A stretch of DNA of 8,325 bases from Deltaproteobacteria bacterium (GCA_019308525.1 JAFDIC010000222.1:1-8325), one strand, 5' to 3'; shown: positions 1 through 6,825, numbered from the stretch's first letter. Notes: generated from the letters alone by a model not told the origin. Numbers and translations: made by a program.

Positions 1-430
1 CGCCCAGATCGAAGACCGGCAGGCGGTCGCCAGCCCGGAAGTAGCGGTGCTCGGACGGGTAGAGGTGGGTTTTACTGTACTTCCCCACCAGCCGGCTGTT
101 AGTGTCCAGGAGGAAGGTGGTATCGTAGAGCACCCCTTCTGTGGCGTTGTCCCGTTCCACGATGGTGCCTAGGATAGCCAGTCCACACTCGCTGGCCTTC
201 TGGCCCATCAATTTCGTGGTTGGGCCGGGGATGGGCTCGGCTAATTCGTAGAAATCGTCGCCGATGAGATCCAGGTTGTAGCCGGTGGTAAAGAGCTCAG
301 GGAAGCAAACGATATCGGCCTTGCCCTTAAGCTCATCCAAAAAACCAAGGGCCTTCGATAAATTCCCTTCCTTACCTTTTATTATACAATCCATCTGAAC
401 CAGTGCTGATCTTATCTTTCTACTATGCAA
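1..430 (-). CDS. Nitrilase-superfamily carbon-nitrogen hydrolase, N-terminal part (cut by window edge)
   Basis: A partial reading frame of 143 residues whose C-terminus lies beyond base 1. Members hydrolyse nitriles, amides or N-carbamoyl compounds in the cytoplasm with a Glu-Lys-Cys triad. Two triad members are visible: Glu45 in CFPELFTTGYN and Lys120 in GKYSKTHLYPSEH. The catalytic Cys would lie off the window. The typical opening strand is present as IRSALVQMDC. I place the start at TTG 428-430: GGGAGG lies 8 bases upstream, the conserved first beta strand is kept whole, and an in-frame TAG lies 33-31 bases upstream of the TTG. The ATG at 392-394 would delete that strand. The gene follows the small membrane protein by 54 bases and is probably the last or a late gene of the sugar-transport operon. 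The exact substrate cannot be told; aliphatic amidase-like or N-carbamoyl-amine hydrolase-like are both possible. Confidence 0.9.
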   Translation of the reverse strand, partial: MHSRKIRSALVQMDCIIKGKEGNLSKALGFLDELKGKADIVCFPELFTTGYNLDLIGDDFYELAEPIPGPTTKLMGQKASECGLAILGTIVERDNATEGVLYDTTFLLDTNSRLVGKYSKTHLYPSEHRYFRAGDRLPVFDLG

Positions 431-484
431 CTTCTTGGCCTCCCTTGGAAGTTGTTCAATCTAGTTCGAAATCCAAAATATTCG

Positions 485-649
485 TTACGCACGCCTCAGG
501 AAACCCTCGATCATGATGTAAGTAGCGAGGAACAAGAGAACGGATAGCACTATCCTCCATTGAATTAGTGTTCCAGATAAATAATAAAAAAGGGTACCAG
601 ACGCTCCCACGCTGATAGCTAAACTTGCAATCTTTCTCGAAATCCTCAT
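485..649 (-). CDS. Small two-helix membrane protein, 54 residues, function unknown
   Basis: An unrecognised small protein. It starts with ATG 647-649 and ends with TAA 485-487. A strong Shine-Dalgarno region (GGGGGAGGGG) sits 3 bases before the ATG, with its GGAGG core 5 bases away. The start codon is 15 bases after the ATPase stop. The sequence begins MRISRKIASL, a positively charged N-terminus. It has one hydrophobic stretch at about residues 7-27 and a stronger one at about 31-51 (beginning WRIVLSVLLFL), and ends in FLRRA. The two Arg-rich ends suggest a hairpin with both termini in the cytoplasm. Its position between the transporter ATPase and the nitrilase suggests an accessory role in the transporter operon, but nothing in the sequence shows what it does. 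It is real rather than chance because of its ribosome binding site, tight spacing and clean hydrophobic pattern. Confidence 0.6.
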   Translation of the reverse strand: MRISRKIASLAISVGASGTLFYYLSGTLIQWRIVLSVLLFLATYIMIEGFLRRA

Positions 650-664
650 AGGCCCCTCCCCCTA

Positions 665-1771
665 TCAGAGCAACGCTTCCCCCGATTCTTGATCAAAAAC
701 GTGGATCCTTTCCTCATCAAAGGAGAGCCAAACCCTATCCCCGGCCCTTAGATCTCGAGTGGAACTTCTTATCGCAGTGAGAAAGGATCCCCCCGCCTCT
801 AAGTAAACATTGCTTTCTTTTCCTATTAGCTCTATATGGACAATCGTTGCCTCAAAGGAGTTCCTTTTGCTCTCCTTCGTAATCGTGATGTCTTCTGGGC
901 GTATTCCTAGGATCACTTCCGGCGAGGGGGTTTTCTTCTTCAACTCTCTTGCCTTTTTAGGAAGTTTGTAGATGCAAAATTTCAGATCAATAACCAGATC
1001 CCCATTCTTCCCCTCCAGCCTCCCTTCCAACATATTCATAGGTGGGCTCCCGATAAATCCAGCAACAAAGATATTTCTGGGATTATGATATAATTCAGCC
1101 GGCGTGCCCACTTGTTCCAAGTGACCCTCGTTCATGACAGCGATCCTATCGCCCATCGTCATCGCCTCTACCTGGTCATGAGTGACGAATATAGTGGTTA
1201 CACCCAACTCCTGTTGCAATTTTTTCAGTTCCACCCTGGCATGGACTCTTAGCTTGGCATCCAGATTTGCCAGGGGCTCATCCAGTAAGAAGATTTTAGG
1301 ATCCCTGACCATTGCTCTCCCCAGGGCTATTCTTTGCCTCTGGCCGCCACTGAGCGCCTTCGGTTTCCTATTCAAAAGCTCCTCGATTTCCAAGAGTTGA
1401 GCGGCTTTCTTAACCCGCGCCTCGACCTCACGTTTGTTGACCTTTCTGATCTCTAAGGGAAACGCGATATTGCCAAATACGGTCATATGAGGGTAAATGG
1501 CATAGTCTTGAAATACCATCGCCACTTCCCGCTTCTGCGGTATTTTAAATATGCCATGCTTCGGACAGGCCACGAGTTCATCTCCAAACCATATCTCTCC
1601 CTCATCTACTTCAATCAAGCCAGCGATGCTATTGAGAGTCGTTGTCTTGCCACACCCAGAGGGACCTACCAACACTACGAACTCCTTATCCTTTACCTCT
1701 AAATCTAGATTTTCGACGGCTATCGTCTCTCCATACCTTATTGTCAAACCGTTTATGGTCAAGCTAGCCAT
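665..1771 (-). CDS. Sugar ABC transporter ATP-binding protein (UgpC/MsmX/MalK type)
   Basis: The 368-residue cytoplasmic ATPase that energises a CUT1-type sugar importer. All nucleotide-binding motifs are present in order: Walker A GPSGCGKTT (36-44), Q-loop Gln88 in VFQDYAIYPHM, signature LSGGQ (140-144), Walker B FLLDEP (161-166, catalytic Glu165) and switch His198 in VTHDQVEAM. The C-terminal 130 residues form the TOBE/regulatory region typical of this subfamily, with the GIRPEDI motif near 289-295. A short insertion before the Q-loop (about 69-80, CPKHGIFKIPQK) is as seen in several thermophile and Chloroflexota homologues. The start is fixed by AGGAGGTG before ATG 1769-1771; the permease stop codon lies 10 bases upstream and overlaps this ribosome binding site, so translation is probably coupled. 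Such ATPases can serve several transporters. The gene appears intact. Confidence 0.95.
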   Translation of the reverse strand: MASLTINGLTIRYGETIAVENLDLEVKDKEFVVLVGPSGCGKTTTLNSIAGLIEVDEGEIWFGDELVACPKHGIFKIPQKREVAMVFQDYAIYPHMTVFGNIAFPLEIRKVNKREVEARVKKAAQLLEIEELLNRKPKALSGGQRQRIALGRAMVRDPKIFLLDEPLANLDAKLRVHARVELKKLQQELGVTTIFVTHDQVEAMTMGDRIAVMNEGHLEQVGTPAELYHNPRNIFVAGFIGSPPMNMLEGRLEGKNGDLVIDLKFCIYKLPKKARELKKKTPSPEVILGIRPEDITITKESKRNSFEATIVHIELIGKESNVYLEAGGSFLTAIRSSTRDLRAGDRVWLSFDEERIHVFDQESGEALL

Positions 1772-1781
1772 TTAACACCTC

Positions 1782-2594
1782 CTACATGCCAGCGTATCCA
1801 CGCATTATGTATTTCCCCAAAAATATGAAAATGATCAAGGTAGGCAATGCCACCCACAAAGCTCCTGCCATTTGGAGGTTCCACTCGGCCACAAAGGATC
1901 CCTTCAGGTTCGCCATCGCTACTGTGACGGGCAAATTTGCCTTTCCAACTGTTAACACCAACCCCCAGATGTAATCATTCCAAATCACAGTGATTTGAAG
2001 AAGCGCTGCCACCACAAAAGGAATCACGGAGAGAGGCAGCATTATACGCCGATATATCGTCCATGTCCCAGCCCCATCCACCTTGGCTGCATTTATGAAA
2101 CTGTCGGGAATTTCATCATAAAGAGTTTTGAAGATGAAGGTACACATAGGGATACCAAACAGCATGTACAATAAAACCAACGCACCTAAATCGCCATGCA
2201 ATCCTATCTTCGACATAGTTTGGACCATCGGTATAAGTTGCACTTGGGGTGGAATATACAGACAGAGGATAACCAGGATAAGTAAGCTCGTGGATCCGGG
2301 AAATCTGCGCTTGGAGAAAACATATCCCAGGATGGAACCGAAAAAGCAAGAGACCATTATGCCTGATCCCACGAGCACAATGCTATTTATCAGAGGTCTT
2401 TTTAGATAGTGAAGGGATTCCATCAAGGGGGCCAGAGTCGGATGTAAGGGAGGTGTTACAGGGGTTGTGAGGATCACTTCTTTTGACGTCTTTAAAGCGG
2501 TTACAACACAACTCCAGAGGGGGAGAAGACTCAAAATTGCAAAGAGTCCAAGCAAGATATAGAGTATTATGCGGCTAAGTTTAGGAGTTTTCAC
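1782..2594 (-). CDS. CUT1 sugar ABC transporter permease, MalG type
   Basis: A 270-residue inner-membrane permease with about six hydrophobic segments. The EAA loop that docks on the ATPase is at residues 161-188: EIPDSFINAAKVDGAGTW, ending in RRIMLP. The GTG at 2592-2594 is chosen as start because GGAGG lies 7 bases upstream. It also gives a normal short N-terminus (VKTPKLSRII) directly before the first membrane helix. The ATG 39 bases further upstream would overlap the other permease and has no better ribosome site. The gap to the preceding permease stop is a single base (TAA then A then GTG), so the two permeases are almost certainly translationally coupled. It pairs with the MalF-type protein to form the transmembrane channel. 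It is intact and of normal length for the family. Confidence 0.93.
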   Translation of the reverse strand: MKTPKLSRIILYILLGLFAILSLLPLWSCVVTALKTSKEVILTTPVTPPLHPTLAPLMESLHYLKRPLINSIVLVGSGIMVSCFFGSILGYVFSKRRFPGSTSLLILVILCLYIPPQVQLIPMVQTMSKIGLHGDLGALVLLYMLFGIPMCTFIFKTLYDEIPDSFINAAKVDGAGTWTIYRRIMLPLSVIPFVVAALLQITVIWNDYIWGLVLTVGKANLPVTVAMANLKGSFVAEWNLQMAGALWVALPTLIIFIFLGKYIMRGYAGM

Positions 2595-2595
2595 T

Positions 2596-3471
2596 TTACT
2601 CCCTCCTATATACTCGGCGCAAAAATGGTACAACGACGACGAGGCTAAGTACGAGTATTATCGTAGCATAAGCTGCCCCGTAGGCAAATTTATCTAAGCC
2701 AAAGGTCTCCTTATACATAGATACGCCCAAGATATGCGAGGCGTATCCCGGACCTCCTCTGTTTAATACCCAAATAAAATCGAATGCCTTCAGGGCGAAA
2801 CACATGAAGATAATAAATGCGGTCGTGAACGAGGCTTTCAATTGGGGAAGGACGATACGCCTATATAAGGTGAAGGTAGAAGCTCCGTCCACCTTCGCCG
2901 CTGCTATCTGTGATCCAGGGATGGATCTGATCCCCGCCAAGAAGATGATCCCTGAGTACCCGGCAAATTGCCATATAAGGGCGGCAATGATACAGTACAT
3001 AACTATATTGGGATCGGTGATCCACCCACTTTTTAGGAACCCAAGCCCAAGTTTCTCCAATAAAACGTTTATGGTTCCCACCCTCGGGCTATACATCCAC
3101 CCCCATAGAGCTGCGGTAACCACAAACGAGAGGGCAAAAGGCAACAAATAGACAGTTCTAAAAACCCCCTCCCCCCTCACTTTTTGATCCAATAATATGG
3201 CCAAGATCAAACCAACGAGGATAACGCCGGGCACGAAGATCAGGATCAATAACAAGTTGTTTTTTAAAGATATCCAGAACAATGGATCGTGAAATAAGGC
3301 CACATAATTTTTGAATCCAACCAGGTTATAGCTGGGAACAAAGCCTTCCCAATCGGTAAGGGATATGAAGAAATTCCATCCGCTGAAACAGTAAAAAAAG
3401 AAGAATGTGCTCGCAAAAACCGGCAAGATGATGAGCGCAGTGATTATCCTTTCCTTCTTTTTCGGGTCCAA
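2596..3471 (-). CDS. CUT1 sugar ABC transporter permease, MalF type
   Basis: A 291-residue inner-membrane permease, partner of the MalG-type protein. Hydrophobic segments begin at about residue 9 (ITALIILPVFASTFFFF). The EAA loop is at residues 183-209: SIPGSQIAAAKVDGASTF, ending in RRIVLP. I choose TTG 3469-3471 as start because GGAGG sits 5 bases upstream and the resulting N-terminus (LDPKKKERI before the first helix) is usual for the family. Longer starts at GTG 3571-3573 (12 bases after an AGGAGG) or GTG 3625-3627 are possible in frame, but they would add 34-52 residues of unfamily-like sequence, and the longest would overlap the lipoprotein gene. With the TTG start, a 125-base gap separates it from the lipoprotein stop; no clear terminator is seen there. 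It is intact. Confidence 0.92.
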   Translation of the reverse strand: MDPKKKERIITALIILPVFASTFFFFYCFSGWNFFISLTDWEGFVPSYNLVGFKNYVALFHDPLFWISLKNNLLLILIFVPGVILVGLILAILLDQKVRGEGVFRTVYLLPFALSFVVTAALWGWMYSPRVGTINVLLEKLGLGFLKSGWITDPNIVMYCIIAALIWQFAGYSGIIFLAGIRSIPGSQIAAAKVDGASTFTLYRRIVLPQLKASFTTAFIIFMCFALKAFDFIWVLNRGGPGYASHILGVSMYKETFGLDKFAYGAAYATIILVLSLVVVVPFLRRVYRRE

Positions 3472-3596
3472 CTTAACCTCCACAAATTGGGCAAGATACC
3501 TTCGAAGATTTCTGTGGAAAATACGAGGTGAGGGATAGCTCAAAGGGAAAACGTCCAAATGAGCCACCCCCACCTCGGATCGATCCCTCCTATTCG

Positions 3597-5000
3597 CTAA
3601 GGAGTGAGATCCCATTTCTTTGGCCACTTAGTTTCCGCTTCAAGGCTTGCTATAGCCTTTGCTGCTGCGGCTACATCCTTGTCCACCCCGATTTTGGCGG
3701 ATATGATATCGGTTAGCTGGCCCATGAACGCCGGGGGCGTACCGCTCCACATTCCGGGACGGTAGTACTTCGCCTCGGTGAAGTGTACCGCAGATTCATC
3801 CTTCTGATAGCCGGAGAAACCTTCGCCCATGGTCGCATCGGTCCGCGCCGGTATGAAGCCCTTTGGACCGGCGAACGCGCTTTGAGCTTCGGCAGTGACG
3901 AGGGTCTTGAACCAGTTCATGGCGTTCGTGGGGTGTTTTGCACCCTTGGGGAGACTGAACACGTCCAAGCTAACTCCGAATATGTCCTCCGCCCCTGGGA
4001 GGTAGAATGCACCAAAGTCTTCGGGGTAAGCCTTTTCTGCGGCTATGAACTCCCCTGCCCCGCAGTCCCCCATGATGCTCATCGCCGCTTCCCCCTTGAC
4101 CACGCGCGCCATTGCTTCATCCCAAGTTAAAGCAGCGTGATCATCATTGACGTAGTCCAAGCATTTGTTGAGCTTTTCCAGCGAATCTACGAGCTTGGGG
4201 TTGCTAGCATCGGTGACCTTTCCGTTGATGAAGTCTTCTTAGTAATCAATCCCCTCGCTAGCCGTGATAGCCCGGAAGATATACGTCAGTGGCCATGCAT
4301 TCTTATCTCCCAAGGCTATGGGATCCACTCCCGCAGCCTTCAAGGTATCACATGCAGACCAGAACTCATCCCAGCTTGTAGGGACGGCAAGACCGTATTC
4401 CTCGAAGATGTGTGCGTTGTAGAAAACAACGCCTGCCTGCTGAACACCGGCCGGAACGGCATAATAGTGCCCATCAGGCATCTTACACATGTCCTCTACA
4501 ACATCCGGGACGGCGGCTTTGACCTCTTCGGTCCAGACCTCATCTATCGGCTCAAGCATGTCTGCTTCCCAGTAGGGTACCAAGCCGAATGGATAACTCT
4601 GGAACGAATCCGGGGCTTCCCCAGCGAGCATCAATGTATGGATGACTTCTCTCATCGCTATCCCACCACCGCCACCTACTGGACTCTCCAGCACTGTAAC
4701 GTCGGGATATTTCTCCATGTAAACGGCGATGAGCGCATCCATCGCGGCTTTTTCTGACCCTGAGGTCCACCAGTGATAGATTTCAAGTACGGCCGCTTCT
4801 TTCGCCGGCAGAGGAGTAGGCGTGACCACCACTTCTCTGGTGACCACCACCTCTTCCTTCTCGGTCACGATGCGGGTGACTTCCACTTCTTCCTTCTCGG
4901 TCACGATGCGGGTGACTTGCTCCGGCGTGGGCGTCGCACAGGCCGCCAGCAGGCCGGCCAGGATAGTACCAACCATCAACAGGTATATGTACTTCTTCAT
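3597..5000 (-). pseudogene. Sugar-binding lipoprotein of the ABC transporter, interrupted by one in-frame TAA
   Basis: An extracellular solute-binding protein (family 1, CUT1). The start ATG 4998-5000 is preceded by AAGGAGGAG. A signal peptide with a LAAC lipobox (Cys21) anchors it to the membrane. A repeat-rich linker (29-63) follows, then the binding domain beginning VLEIYHWWTSG (Trp77, Trp78). The order of motifs (WW, GGGGG, PDSFQ, PTSWDEFW, DEAMARVVKGEAAM, LPKGAKH) resembles glucose/mannose-binding proteins such as those of Thermus, as I remember them. Codon 254 (4239-4241) is TAA, and the same frame then continues to codon 468 with full family similarity. This is therefore a point nonsense mutation or a base error, not a shift. 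The short product would lack the second half of the binding domain. The next in-frame start, TTG 4158-4160, has no good ribosome site. Cys313 (4062-4064) replaces the Trp usual in the MGDW motif. Confidence 0.88.
4852..4918. repeat. 36-bp tandem repeat encoding the lipoprotein linker
   Basis: Two units of 36 bp. The first 31 bases of each (4852-4882 and 4888-4918) are identical, for example TCGGTCACGATGCGGGTGAC in both. They encode the 12-residue repeat VTRIVTEKEEVE on the minus strand, followed by a degenerate third copy (VVVTREVVV). The repeat forms the flexible spacer between the lipid anchor and the binding domain. The near-perfect DNA identity suggests recent slippage or duplication. Confidence 0.85.
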
Positions 5001-5060
5001 CTCAAAACTCCTCCTTAATCTTGTGAATCTTGTGAAGTAATTGTGACAGAAGCCAGTACA

Positions 5061-5092
5061 GACCAGTTTTGTGCTATTTGGTCACCTCCTTT
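5061..5092 (-). promoter_or_regulatory. Orphan full anti-SD match with downstream hairpin
   Basis: On the minus strand, AAAGGAGGTGA (5082-5092) is an 11-base perfect complement to the usual 3' end of 16S rRNA. No ATG, GTG or TTG follows at 4-12 bases outside the SD itself. Right after it, GACCA (5079-5083) can pair with TGGTC (5061-5065) across a 13-base loop, so the hairpin overlaps the last two bases of the SD. It lies about 85 bases before the real start of the lipoprotein gene. Confidence 0.45.
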
Positions 5093-5135
5093 CCAAGAAT
5101 CCGAATCGGGAAACAAAAGATGCGCGACGACGTAT

Positions 5136-5173
5136 TTGCCAGATCGGGTGTTGGCTCCTCTGCTAACCGGCAA
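5136..5173 (-). promoter_or_regulatory. Imperfect nested hairpin in the operon leader
   Basis: On the minus strand TTGCC (5169-5173) pairs with GGCAA (5136-5140). Inside, GTTAGC (5162-5167) pairs with GCCAAC (5150-5155) with one A-C mismatch, leaving AGAGGA in the loop. It is a modest structure that may be chance. It has no run of T after it, so it is not a simple terminator. Confidence 0.3.
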
Positions 5174-5209
5174 GTTCGTTGTTACCCAGGACAGCGGACG
5201 ACATAAATA

Positions 5210-5232
5210 GTAATGTAATATTGTAATGATAA
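5210..5232. promoter_or_regulatory. Candidate operator: GTAAT repeats and ATGATAA half-site
   Basis: The plus strand reads GTAAT GTAAT ATT GTAAT (5210-5227), directly followed by and overlapping ATGATAA (5226-5232; minus-strand TTATCAT). The half-site begins 11 bases after the -10 box of the operon promoter. The same 7 bases lie at the same distance in the regulator's own promoter (6808-6814). It is a plausible regulator-binding site just downstream of the transcription start. Confidence 0.4.
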
Positions 5233-5243
5233 ACCCTGTTCTA

Positions 5244-5272
5244 ATTATACCCCATAACGAGCAATCTGTCAA
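5244..5272 (-). promoter_or_regulatory. Consensus sigma-70 promoter of the sugar-transport operon
   Basis: The minus strand carries TTGACA (5267-5272), a 17-base spacer and TATAAT (5244-5249), a perfect match to the sigma-70 consensus in both boxes and spacing. It lies just downstream of the regulator stop codon and 244 bases before the lipoprotein start. A perfect 10-bp palindrome, GGAAATTTCC (5274-5283), ends one base upstream of the -35 box and could bind a regulator. Confidence 0.85.
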
Positions 5273-5300
5273 GGGAAATTTCCAGATTTGCCGAGAGATC

Positions 5301-6759
5301 CTATCTCAGGGGCAGACCGGTCAGAGCACTGATAATCTCCGCCGCCTTCTTCACTGCCTCATCAACGGTCATCTGGCCGGAGATGGCGTTTTCGATCATA
5401 ATTCGCAGTTGCTCCGATACCCTGGCATACTCCGGGGTAAGGGGTCTAACACGGGCACTGTACAGCATCTTGGAGGTCTGGTACAGAAACCAGTCTTTCT
5501 CCGGATCGAGGGCTTTGTAGACGGAGATGCGAGGTGGATTTTGGCCCGTGGTCAGACAGAACTCCTTCATCAACTTTGGACCGGTAGCGATTTTGAGGAT
5601 TTCCAGGGCCAGTTCCGGCTCCTTCGCCTGCCGATAGATAGCATAGCTCATCCCCCCAGCGGTAGTGGTCTGCTGTCCACCAGGCCCGGCCGGAATAGGG
5701 ACGAACCCCACTTTGGCCCGGAATTCATCGTCATCCCAGCCGGAGGTTTCCTTAATCACAGCGCTTTCGTAACTGCCGCCAATGGACATGGCGACCTCTC
5801 CTCCGGCGAACAGCTTCGGTGCTCTATTCCATTCGTAGGTCGTCACCTCCGGCGAGGCGACATGGTAGCGATTCACAAGATTCCTCAGAAACCCAATAGC
5901 CCGCTTCGTAGCATCGCTGTCCAGAGCCACCTTGCCGTCAGCAAACACGTCCCCACCCATTGACCAGAGGAAAGGCAGCAGTTGATAAGTGGTCGTCTCC
6001 CCGGCCTTCAGCCCGGCCGGGAAAGCGAGAGCATAAGGTCCCAATCCATATCGCTTGCGCACCTCAGCCCGCTGGAAGTGTTGGGCAACCTCAGTCAACT
6101 CATCCCAGGTAGTTGGTGGCCTTATCCCCTCCGACTGAAACCAATCCCGGCGATACCAGATGAGGGCCATGTCAGTCTGGGCATGAATAGCGTAGAGGTG
6201 ACTATCACAGCAGTTCCCCTCCACGAAGACGGGGAAGAAATCCCGTCTATACTCGCTCTCTACCCACTGGGGATCTATCTCATCAAGCGGTCTGAGAAAG
6301 CCGGCTCTGGCGAACTGGGTTACCCAGACGGAGTCAATGAGGGAAAAATCCGGCGCACTACCACCGGCGACGGCGGTGCCGATCTTGAAGTGCAGCTCTG
6401 GGTAACCGACCAGCAGCAGGTTGAGTTTTACTTGCCTATCCGCGTGCTCCTCATTCCACGACATCACCGCTTTCTCCAGAGGGGTGGCCCACTTCTGCTC
6501 AGGAATCAAGACTTTGATACGCATCACATCTTGCGAGGAAGAGAGGGAGAAGTCACTGACGAATGTACCCAACCCTGGCCGGCGATAAAGTATCCCCTCA
6601 TAGGTCAGCTCGGTGAGGGCCTGGCGCACGGGCGTGCGGCTGATACCGAACACCTCGCACAGTTCCTGCTCCGTAGGCAGACGATCTCCGGGCTTGAATT
6701 ATCATTTGCTTCAATTGGTAGTAGAGTGGAATGGGAACGTTTTTGTCAATCTCAAACAT
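5301..6759 (-). pseudogene. GntR-type regulator with cytoplasmic solute-binding-protein sensor domain, frameshifted in the DNA-binding domain
   Basis: The original start is ATG 6757-6759 behind GAGGAG. The protein opens MFEIDKNVPIPLYYQLKQMI, the first helix of a GntR winged helix. Near 6696-6703 the frame changes and the rest of the winged helix follows (FKPGDRLPTEQELCEVFGIS, then RTPVRQALTEL and RRPGLGTFV). About eight residues of the first helix and turn are missing, so I infer a deletion of about 23 nt. In the first frame translation ends at TGA 6598-6600 after 53 residues; the second frame has TAA at 6699-6701. From about 6520 to the end is an SBP family-1 domain of about 400 residues (RIKVLIPEQKW, GSAPDFSLID, PPTTWDELTE, FAGGEVAMSIGGSYE) without signal peptide, so it would act in the cytoplasm as the ligand sensor. 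Internal GTG 6651-6653 would yield 450 residues lacking half the helix-turn-helix. Confidence 0.85.
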
Positions 6760-6805
6760 GCTGTCTCCTCGGTTCCGGCCTTGTAGGGTTCCAGAGAACC
6801 ACGCT

Positions 6806-6825
6806 TTATGATAACGTTGTTACAA
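6806..6825. promoter_or_regulatory. Imperfect 20-bp palindrome, candidate autoregulatory operator
   Basis: The plus strand reads TTATGATAA CG TTGTTACAA. The two 9-base arms match as an inverted repeat at 6 of 9 positions around a central CG, in the style of LacI-type and some GntR-type operators. It begins directly after the -10 box of the regulator promoter and so covers the transcription start, a classic repressor position. One arm contains the ATGATAA also present at the transporter promoter. Confidence 0.5.

Larger units (their letters stand above)
5001..5243 (-). promoter_or_regulatory. Long 5' leader of the transporter operon
   Basis: About 237 bases separate the expected transcription start (near 5237) from the lipoprotein ATG. 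No convincing gene lies here. The stretch holds three GTAAT repeats, an imperfect nested hairpin (5136-5173), an orphan full-length Shine-Dalgarno sequence (5082-5092) with a small hairpin after it, and a tandem repeat ATCTTGTGA at 5018-5026 and 5027-5035. It ends in the true ribosome site of the lipoprotein. A leader of this length with these elements could be regulatory, but I recognise no known riboswitch class. Confidence 0.45.

Noticed and set aside
3472..3596. Terminator or extra small gene between the lipoprotein and the MalF-type permease
   Set aside because: I found no stable stem with a T-run. The strong AGGAGG after the lipoprotein stop has only a GTG at 12 bases, in frame with the permease, so it is best treated as an alternative permease start.
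2596..3627. Longer form of the MalF-type permease starting at 3627
   Set aside because: The extra 52 residues do not look like the family, they overlap the lipoprotein gene, and the TTG at 3471 has a better-placed SD.
4239..4241. Recoding or a non-standard genetic code at the TAA of the lipoprotein gene
   Set aside because: TAA also ends the MalF-type permease, the small membrane protein and the VIT gene in the same window, and no recoding signal is visible. Read-through is left only as a remote alternative.
4137..4757. Plus-strand 206-codon reading frame opposite the lipoprotein gene, and the 245- and 285-codon frames opposite the regulator
   Set aside because: They are antisense shadows of GC-rich coding sequence; their translations show no domain-like pattern and the minus-strand frames carry clear family motifs.
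4852..4918. CRISPR-like or regulatory repeat
   Set aside because: Only two contiguous units of 36 bp, no spacers, and the repeat is in frame and codes for the lipoprotein linker.
5018..5046. CRP-type binding sites (TGTGA words)
   Set aside because: The words are direct, not inverted, repeats and lie far downstream of the promoter, so they do not form the CRP palindrome.
5015..5272. Minus-strand reading frame of 85 codons between the regulator and the lipoprotein
   Set aside because: Its TTG start coincides with the -35 box of a consensus promoter, it has no ribosome site or family resemblance, and it runs through the leader elements.
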